Positions 58,447-64,000 of a DNA stretch of 64,000 nt are shown one piece after another (the stretch's first letter is position 1; each line of letters starts with the position of its first letter). The notes beneath the pieces were generated by a model that did not search any database, had not been told where the DNA came from, and was given only the letters and a program-made list of their open reading frames with translations. Origin of the DNA: Rhodobacteraceae bacterium D3-12 (lineage in GTDB: Bacteria > Pseudomonadota > Alphaproteobacteria > Rhodobacterales > Rhodobacteraceae). The stretch covers positions 62,001-126,000 of the forward strand of contig CP104793.1 in assembly GCA_025916135.1 (NCBI GenBank). Reading direction: 5' to 3'. Made by a program: the position numbers and the translations under genes.

Positions 58447-61230
58447 ATGGGCGAGACAATTCGATTCACGCTGGATGGCGAAGCGGTTGAAGCGGACAAG
58501 GGGCTGACCATTTGGGAGGTCGCGCATGGCCGTGGCTTGGTCATTCCGCATCTGTGCCACAAGCCCGCGCCGGGGTATCGCCCTGATGGCAATTGCCGCG
58601 CCTGTATGGTCGAGATCGAGGGCGAGCGCACCTTGGCGGCGTCATGCATCCGCGAGCCTGCCGACGGCATGGTGGTGACCACCAATTCGGCCCGCGCAGA
58701 GAGTGCGCGCAAGATGGTGGTTGAGATGCTGGCCGCGGATATGCCGGAGCGCGAGGTGGCGCATGACCGCTCGGCGCATTTCTGGGATATGGCCGAGGCG
58801 AATGGGGTGAGCGAGAGCCGTCTGCCCAAGATGGAACAGGACCGCGTTCCGCTTTTGGATGACAGCCATGTGGCGATGCGGGTGAATTTGGATGCGTGCA
58901 TTTCGTGCGGCTTGTGTGTGCGGGCCTGTCGCGAGGTTCAGGTGAATGATGTGATCGGCATGGCCGGGCGTGGGCATAGCGCGTTTCCGGTGTTCGACAT
59001 GGATGACCCGATGGGTGCGAGCAGCTGTGTCGCTTGCGGCGAATGTGTGCAGGCCTGCCCGACCGGTGCGTTGATGCCGGCGACGGTTCTGGACGAGGAA
59101 CAGCGCGGCGACGGGGCGGCGTTTGATCGCGAGGTGGCGAGCGTTTGCCCGTTTTGCGGTGTCGGCTGTCAGGTCTCGCTCAAGGTCAAGGACGACAAGG
59201 TGGTTTATGTCGATGGGATCGACGGGCCAGCCAATGAGGGGCGTTTGTGCGTCAAGGGGCGGTTCGGGTTTGATTATATCCACCATCCGCATCGGCTTAC
59301 CCAGCCGTTGATCCGGCGCGAGGATGCGCCCGCGAAGGGGTTGAACGTGGACCCCGGCAATTGGAGCGAGGTGTTTCGCGAGGCCAGTTGGGACGAGGCA
59401 ATGGAGGCCGCCGCCGGAGGGTTGGCGACATTGCGCGACGGGTCCGGGGGCCGGTCGGTGGCCGGGTTTGGCAGCGCGAAATGCACCAACGAGGAGGCCT
59501 ATCTGTTTCAGAAGCTGATCCGGCAGGGGTTTGGCCATAACAACGTCGATCACTGCACGCGGCTGTGCCATGCGTCGTCCGTCGCGGCGTTGATGGAGAA
59601 CGTGGGAAGCGGCGCCGTGACGGCAACGTTCAACGAGATCGAGAATGCCGATGTGGCCATCGTGATCGGGGCGAACCCGGTTGAGAACCATCCGGTCGCG
59701 GCGACGTTTTTCAAACAGTTCGTGAAGCGCGGCGGCAAGTTGATTGTCATGGACCCGCGCGGCGTGGGGCTTCGCCGGTTTGCCAGCCATATGTTGCAAT
59801 TCCGGCCGGGCGCGGATGTGAGCATGCTCAACGCGATCATGAACGTAATCGTGGAAGAGCAGCTTTATGACAGCCAGTATATCCACCGCTTTACCGAGAA
59901 TTGGGAGGCCGAGAAGGCGCATTTACGCGACTTTACCCCCGAGAAAATGAGCGAGATTTGCGGCATTGCGCCCGAGGTGTTGCGCGATGTGGCGCGGACC
60001 TTTGCCGGGGCCAAAGCGGGCATGATTTTCTGGGGTATGGGGGTGAGCCAGCACATTCATGGCACGGATAATTCGCGCTGTCTGATCTCGCTCGCTTTGA
60101 TGACTGGGAATGTGGGCAAGCCGGGGGCCGGGCTGCATCCGCTGCGCGGGCAGAACAACGTGCAAGGTGCGAGCGATGCTGGGTTGGTGCCGATGTTCCT
60201 GCCGGATTATCAGAGCGTGATGGATGATGGTGTGCGCAGCGCGTTCAACGAGATTTGGGGCGAGCAGGGGTATGATGACCCCGAAAAAGGTTTGACCGTG
60301 ACCGAGATTATGGACGCGGTGCATGAGGGGCAGATCAAAGGCATGTATGTCTTGGGCGAGAACCCGGCGATGAGTGATCCGGATGTGGAGCACGCGCGCG
60401 ATGCGCTGGCCAAGTTGGAGCATCTGGTGGTGCAGGACATTTTCCTGACCGAGACGGCGAATTATGCTGATGTGATTCTTCCGGCCTCGGCGTTTTATGA
60501 AAAATCCGGAACGGTGACGAACACCAACCGGCAGGTGCAGATGGGCCGTCCAGCCGTGCCGCCGCCGGGGAACGCGCGCGAGGATTGGGCGATCACATTA
60601 GAGTTGGCACAGCGGTTGGGGTTGGGGTGGACGTATAACAGCCCGGCGGATGTGTTTGCCGAGATGAAGCGCGGGATGGGCTCGCTCGACAATATCACGT
60701 GGGACCGGTTGGCGGGCGAGAATGCGGTGACTTATCCGTCGCTGTCGCCGGAGGATCCGGGGCAGGCGATTGTGTTTGCCGATGGGTTTCCACGGGATGA
60801 GGGGCGGGCGAAGTTCACTCCGGCGAGCGTGATTGCACCGGATGAAGCGCCGGATGCAGACTATCCGATGATTTTGACCACGGGGCGGCAATTGGAGCAT
60901 TGGCACACCGGGTCGATGACGCGGCGCTCGAAGGTGTTGGACGCGGTGGAGCCGGAGGCGAATTGCTCGCTCCACCCCAAGACGTTGCGCAAGCTGGGGG
61001 TTGAGCCGGGGGGCATGGTGCGCCTGTCGACCCGGCGCGGCACGGTGACCGTGATGGCACGGGCCGATCGAGCGGTGGCCGAGGATATGGTGTTTTTGCC
61101 CTTTGCCTATGTCGAGGCGGCGGCGAATATCCTGACCAACCCGGCGTTGGACCCTTATGGCAAAATCCCGGAGTTCAAATTCTCGGCCGTGAAGGTCGAG
61201 AAAGTTGAAGGAACGGTGGCAGCGGAGTAG
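58447..61230 (+). CDS. formate dehydrogenase alpha subunit, molybdopterin/Fe-S
   Basis: A 927-residue catalytic subunit. It has an N-terminal [2Fe-2S] ferredoxin domain (residues 1-80: HLCHKPAPGYRPDGNCRACMVEIEG), two 4Fe-4S clusters (CISCGLCVRAC and CVACGECVQACP, about 150-210), and a molybdopterin domain cluster (CPFCGVGC, about 234). The active-site Cys is in DHCTRLCH (about 375), so it uses Cys rather than selenocysteine. The C-terminal molydopterin-dinucleotide-binding domain includes TTGRQLEHWHTGSMTRRS. It resembles FdsA/FdhF-type NAD-linked enzymes, but no beta, gamma or FdhD gene is adjacent. CAGGAGG precedes ATG 58447. Confidence 0.93.
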   Translation: MGETIRFTLDGEAVEADKGLTIWEVAHGRGLVIPHLCHKPAPGYRPDGNCRACMVEIEGERTLAASCIREPADGMVVTTNSARAESARKMVVEMLAADMPEREVAHDRSAHFWDMAEANGVSESRLPKMEQDRVPLLDDSHVAMRVNLDACISCGLCVRACREVQVNDVIGMAGRGHSAFPVFDMDDPMGASSCVACGECVQACPTGALMPATVLDEEQRGDGAAFDREVASVCPFCGVGCQVSLKVKDDKVVYVDGIDGPANEGRLCVKGRFGFDYIHHPHRLTQPLIRREDAPAKGLNVDPGNWSEVFREASWDEAMEAAAGGLATLRDGSGGRSVAGFGSAKCTNEEAYLFQKLIRQGFGHNNVDHCTRLCHASSVAALMENVGSGAVTATFNEIENADVAIVIGANPVENHPVAATFFKQFVKRGGKLIVMDPRGVGLRRFASHMLQFRPGADVSMLNAIMNVIVEEQLYDSQYIHRFTENWEAEKAHLRDFTPEKMSEICGIAPEVLRDVARTFAGAKAGMIFWGMGVSQHIHGTDNSRCLISLALMTGNVGKPGAGLHPLRGQNNVQGASDAGLVPMFLPDYQSVMDDGVRSAFNEIWGEQGYDDPEKGLTVTEIMDAVHEGQIKGMYVLGENPAMSDPDVEHARDALAKLEHLVVQDIFLTETANYADVILPASAFYEKSGTVTNTNRQVQMGRPAVPPPGNAREDWAITLELAQRLGLGWTYNSPADVFAEMKRGMGSLDNITWDRLAGENAVTYPSLSPEDPGQAIVFADGFPRDEGRAKFTPASVIAPDEAPDADYPMILTTGRQLEHWHTGSMTRRSKVLDAVEPEANCSLHPKTLRKLGVEPGGMVRLSTRRGTVTVMARADRAVAEDMVFLPFAYVEAAANILTNPALDPYGKIPEFKFSAVKVEKVEGTVAAE

Positions 61231-61234
61231 GCGC

Positions 61235-61353
61235 GAATTCTTTTGAAGAATTCGGTCAATTTTCCTTCGAGGAAAATTGGATGCTTGCGGAGCGGGTGCT
61301 GTGGGTCCTAAAAATCCTTGGAGGATTTTTGACGTTTTTCGCGACGAAAAACG
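61235..61353. repeat. four-hairpin array, copy B
   Basis: GAATTCTT-TTG-AAGAATTC (61235-61253), CAATTTTCCT-TCG-AGGAAAATTG (61257-61279), AAAAATCCT-TGG-AGGATTTTT (61310-61330) and CGTTTTTCG-CGA-CGAAAAACG (61333-61353). Spacers are 3, 30 and 2 bases. All stems are perfect and all loops are 3 bases, as in copy A at 6997-7114. It begins 4 bases after the formate dehydrogenase stop and ends 16 bases before the next start codon. Confidence 0.88.
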
Positions 61354-61369
61354 GTTTGGGGTATGGGCG

Positions 61370-62566
61370 ATGAAAATCAATTCGGAACGGTTTTTAGCTG
61401 ATCTACATAGGCTGCGGCAATTTGGGGCAATCGGGATTGGCAAGGGTGTGGTGCGTCCGGCCTATTCCAAGCCCGATATCGAGGCGCGTGAATGGTTGCG
61501 TGGCAGAATGGAAGAGGCCGGGCTTGTCACGCATTATGATCCGATGGGAAACCTGTTCGGATTGGCGGAGGGTAAATCCATATTGATGGGGTCGCACACC
61601 GACAGCCAGCCAGAGGGCGGTTGGTTGGACGGGGCGCTGGGTGTGATTGCGGCGCTGGAGGTGGCGCGGGCGAGCCAGGAGGCGGGCGGGCCAGCTGTTT
61701 CGGTTGTGTCGTTTCAAGACGAAGAGGGGCGCTTTGGTGTCACCACGGGTAGCACGGTCTGGTCGGGGAAGCTTCGCTTGGAGGATGCCGACGCGTTGAC
61801 CGATCGCGAGGGTGTGACGCTGGCCGAGGCGCGTTCGGCCATGGCGCATCTGATCGGGGATTGGGTTGATCCGGCGCGGTTTTCCGGTTTTATCGAGGCA
61901 CATATTGAGCAGGGGCCGTGGCTGGATCAGGCGGGCGAAGCCGTGGGCGTGGTTAGCGATATCGTCGGAATCCGAGATATGCGCATCACGTTTGAGGGTG
62001 AGCAAAACCACGCGGGCACCACGCCGATGCATCTGCGCCGCGATGCGTTTCAGGGGCTGGCAGAATTCAACGCCAAGCTTAACACCCGGTTTCAGAATGT
62101 TGTTACGCCGCAGACCGTTTGGACCATTGGCCATGTCAGCCTGCACCCGGATGCGCATTCGATTGTGCCGGGGCGGGCGGTGTTTTCGATGCAATGGCGC
62201 GACGGCGATAGCGAGCGATTAAAGCGGATGGAGGCGATCATTCGTGACACGGCGAACGAAGTCGCCGGGGCGCGCGGTTTGACGCTTGAGTATGGCCAGA
62301 TGCTGGGCCTTGAGCCGGTGGAAATGGATGGCAGCCTGCGCGCCGCGTTGGAAGCGAGTGCCGAGGCGGCAGTGCCCGGCAAATGGCGGGTGATGCCGTC
62401 GGGTGCGTTGCATGATGCGACCAATGTGGCGGTTATGATGCCGGTTGCGATGATGTTTGTGCCCTCGATCAACGGGATCAGCCACGCGTTTGAAGAAGAC
62501 ACGGACGAGCGCGATCTGGTTGCCGGGGCTCAGGTTCTGGCGGGTGCTGTGGCGCGGTTGGGGTGA
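61370..62566 (+). CDS. M20-type hydantoinase/carbamoylase (Zn-dependent amidohydrolase)
   Basis: A 398-residue di-zinc peptidase-fold enzyme of the N-carbamoyl-L-amino-acid hydrolase / allantoate amidohydrolase group. Metal ligands are seen in [22 protein letters not shown] (His and Asp), [10 protein letters not shown] (Glu pair), [15 protein letters not shown] (His) and [12 protein letters not shown] (final His). The dimerisation lid contains [14 protein letters not shown]. Substrate is likely a ureido or carbamoyl compound. The start is ATG 61370. Confidence 0.92.
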   Translation: MKINSERFLADLHRLRQFGAIGIGKGVVRPAYSKPDIEAREWLRGRMEEAGLVTHYDPMGNLFGLAEGKSILMGSHTDSQPEGGWLDGALGVIAALEVARASQEAGGPAVSVVSFQDEEGRFGVTTGSTVWSGKLRLEDADALTDREGVTLAEARSAMAHLIGDWVDPARFSGFIEAHIEQGPWLDQAGEAVGVVSDIVGIRDMRITFEGEQNHAGTTPMHLRRDAFQGLAEFNAKLNTRFQNVVTPQTVWTIGHVSLHPDAHSIVPGRAVFSMQWRDGDSERLKRMEAIIRDTANEVAGARGLTLEYGQMLGLEPVEMDGSLRAALEASAEAAVPGKWRVMPSGALHDATNVAVMMPVAMMFVPSINGISHAFEEDTDERDLVAGAQVLAGAVARLG

Positions 62567-62571
62567 CTTTA

Positions 62572-62644
62572 GCCGGTGCGATCGCGGCTGGAATATGGAC
62601 CGCACCGGCCTGTAGCCCTGTCAGGGGAGCTGATTTGACAGGGC
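62572..62644. repeat. two inverted repeats after the amidohydrolase gene
   Basis: GCCGGTGCG/CGCACCGGC (62572-62609, 20-base loop) and GCCCTGTCA/TGACAGGGC (62615-62644, 12-base loop), back to back just after the stop codon. No U tract follows. The rest of the 284-base gap shows no gene. Confidence 0.7.
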
Positions 62645-62850
62645 AGGGAGTGACATGAGCGATCGTGTCAACGCCGAACGATGTGGCCGCGGAGGATGCC
62701 GGGTTGAGAGATCGTGGAAAATTCACCGTCCCTATTGTTTCGTATCCGTAAACAATCCGTAGCAGAAAATACGGCGAAAATCTACATTTCACTAAGGCAA
62801 ACGTGAGGCACGCTAGATGTGGTGCATTTTGAGCATATTGCGGGCGTGGG

Positions 62851-63564
62851 TTAGCCCCAGCTTACGTCGCCCAGAAAAATATAGCCCGCGCCGTAGATCG
62901 TTTTGATCAGGCGCGGATTTTTCGGGTCTTCGCGCAGTTTGGTGCGCAGGCGCGAAATCCGCACATCCATCGCGCGATCAAAACTTTCCCCTGCCGCGCC
63001 GCCGAGTGTTTCCTGCATCATCGCACGCGAAATCAACCGTTTAGGGCGCTCAAGGAACAGGCGCAGGACTTCGCCTTCGGCGTGGGAGAAGGGCGTGTCC
63101 TGGCCGGTTTCGTCGGTCAATTGGAAGCGGGCGAAATGGGCGGTCCAGCCATTGAACCGCGCGGTGTCGCTGGCCGGTTGGGCCGGGACGGGTTTGCGCA
63201 GGCGGGCACGGATGCGGGCGACCACTTCGGCGGGGTCAAACGGTTTGATGATGTAGTCGTCGGCGCCGAGTTCAAGGCCGGTGACGCGGTCCTGCACTTG
63301 GGCGCGGCCCGAGATGATGATCACGGTTGCGCCCTGTTCCAGCGCGAGGCGATGCACCAGGGACAGGCCGTCGCGATCAGGCAGGGACAGGTCGACAAGA
63401 CAGACATCCGGCGTGGTGCTTTTGAGCGCCGCTTCGAATTCGGTCGCCCGCGAAAACGCGAGCGTGCGAAAGCCCGCTTCTTCGAGCGCCTGTGTCAGGA
63501 TTTCGCGGATGGCGGGTTCATCATCAAGGATGGTGACCAGCGGGGCATCGGCGGGAATGGTCAT
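62851..63564 (-). CDS. OmpR/PhoB-type response regulator
   Basis: A 237-residue two-domain regulator. The receiver (residues about 8-122) has the acidic pair in ILDDEPAIREIL, phosphoacceptor Asp in VCLVDLSLPDRDG (about 57) and Lys in YIIKPF. The winged-helix DNA-binding domain (about 140-233) includes FSHAEGEVLRLFLERPKRLISRAMM and RAMDVRISRLRTKLREDPKNPRLIKTIYGAGYIFL. It overlaps the hybrid kinase gene by 4 bases and is presumably its output. Target genes are unknown. Confidence 0.94.
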   Translation of the reverse strand: MTIPADAPLVTILDDEPAIREILTQALEEAGFRTLAFSRATEFEAALKSTTPDVCLVDLSLPDRDGLSLVHRLALEQGATVIIISGRAQVQDRVTGLELGADDYIIKPFDPAEVVARIRARLRKPVPAQPASDTARFNGWTAHFARFQLTDETGQDTPFSHAEGEVLRLFLERPKRLISRAMMQETLGGAAGESFDRAMDVRISRLRTKLREDPKNPRLIKTIYGAGYIFLGDVSWG

Positions 63565-64000
63565 GGGGAGGCCTCCATTCGCAGAAAGGCGGCGAGGTCG
63601 GTTTCGGAAAACGGTTTGGCGAGGACCGGCGCACGTTCCAGAGCGGCGCGGTGCAGCGGGTGTGATTTTGGCAGCGAGGTCATCAGGAAACAGGGCGGAT
63701 GTGGATCGGCGAGTCGGTCGATCAGGTCAACACCCGAGGCGTCGCCTTCGAGCGAGATATCCGACAGGATGAGCGTAATCCCCGGAATTTGGCTGACAAG
63801 GTTCAGGGCTTCATCAACCGAGGTGGCTTCGATCACGGCGTGGCCCTTGGTGATCAGCATTTCGCGCAGGTTGGCGCGCAAATCCGAGCTGTCTTCGACC
63901 AGCAGCACAAGGCCGGGCGCGATGGGCAGGCCAGAGGCCGGGCGCAGCGGCAGGCGGATTGAAACCTGCCCGCCCGTGTTGGTATTGCCAAGCGTGGCGC
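63561..64000 (-). CDS. hybrid sensor histidine kinase, C-terminal part (gene continues past the window)
   Basis: The frame is open to the right edge. The outermost residues (GNTNTGGQVSIRLPL) are the last strand of a histidine-kinase ATPase domain. A Pro-rich linker then leads to a complete receiver domain (VLLVEDSSDLRANLREML, phosphoacceptor region LILSDISLEGDASG, and VLAKPF). The internal GTG at 63908 would give only the receiver, but the frame clearly continues upstream, so this is the tail of a larger hybrid kinase. The stop overlaps the response-regulator start. Confidence 0.85.
   Translation of the reverse strand, partial: ATLGNTNTGGQVSIRLPLRPASGLPIAPGLVLLVEDSSDLRANLREMLITKGHAVIEATSVDEALNLVSQIPGITLILSDISLEGDASGVDLIDRLADPHPPCFLMTSLPKSHPLHRAALERAPVLAKPFSETDLAAFLRMEASP

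Overview
The window looks like a chromosomal segment of a high-GC alphaproteobacterium, most likely a Rhodobacterales (Roseobacter-group) species. This is inferred from gene content: the aerobic cobaltochelatase gene cobN, an alphaproteobacterial-type smc, a kbl/tdh threonine module, glnK-amtB and a Core-2/I-branching-type glycosyltransferase beside a sulfotransferase. It is mostly housekeeping and accessory metabolism. I saw no rRNA or tRNA gene, prophage, transposase or CRISPR array.

Layout. 1-4 kb: end of an NnrU-like membrane protein, a VOC protein with a WYL regulator, acyl-CoA thioesterase II (frameshifted) and a secreted SGNH hydrolase. 4-12.6 kb: polA (frameshifted), a small zinc-finger protein, a DUF1203 protein, a glycosyltransferase divergent from a sulfotransferase, a DUF4339 protein (frameshifted) and a double-GNAT protein. 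12.9-19.4 kb: a minus-strand cobalt/cobalamin operon read hupE-cobW-GNAT-cobN behind a clear cobalamin riboswitch. 19.6-28.2 kb: smc, a LysR regulator, an OmpA-like protein, a CMD peroxidase-like enzyme, a GNAT, a CinA-like protein and sfsA. 28.5-32.1 kb: kbl, a methyltransferase and tdh in one overlapping operon, with an XRE-cupin regulator upstream. 32.2-40.5 kb: map, an AT-rich pentapeptide-repeat gene that looks acquired, rsmD, a ferredoxin-reductase-type flavoprotein, a peroxiredoxin, a pterin dehydratase, a DUF482 acyltransferase, GDPD and RidA. 40.5-45.3 kb: a type I secretion adaptor/ATPase pair (ATPase frameshifted), then mlaA-mlaC. 45.3-53.6 kb: a class A PBP, glnK-amtB, mutL-rmuC and a DUF3775 protein. 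53.9-55.1 kb: four nearly identical small secreted-protein genes with an exact 320-bp period. 55.2-64 kb: a two-gene saccharopine (lysine) module, a histidine phosphatase, a formate dehydrogenase alpha subunit, an M20 amidohydrolase, and a response regulator next to the end of a hybrid kinase.

The intergenic DNA is unusually structured. A four-hairpin array occurs twice (6997-7114 and 61235-61353) with the same order and spacing but compensatory stem changes. A second element of two hairpins, the first with tandem G.A mismatches, also occurs twice (12861-12911 and 37498-37548). There are also 11-bp-period minisatellites and a dispersed repeat carrying TCAGATGAAG. These elements and the four-copy secreted-protein array are the least explained parts of the window.

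Four conserved genes (tesB, polA, the DUF4339 gene and the type I secretion ATPase) are each broken by a single-base indel in a short G/C run. Several independent hits in otherwise intact genes, one of them polA, suggest sequence errors rather than decay, but the sequence alone cannot decide.
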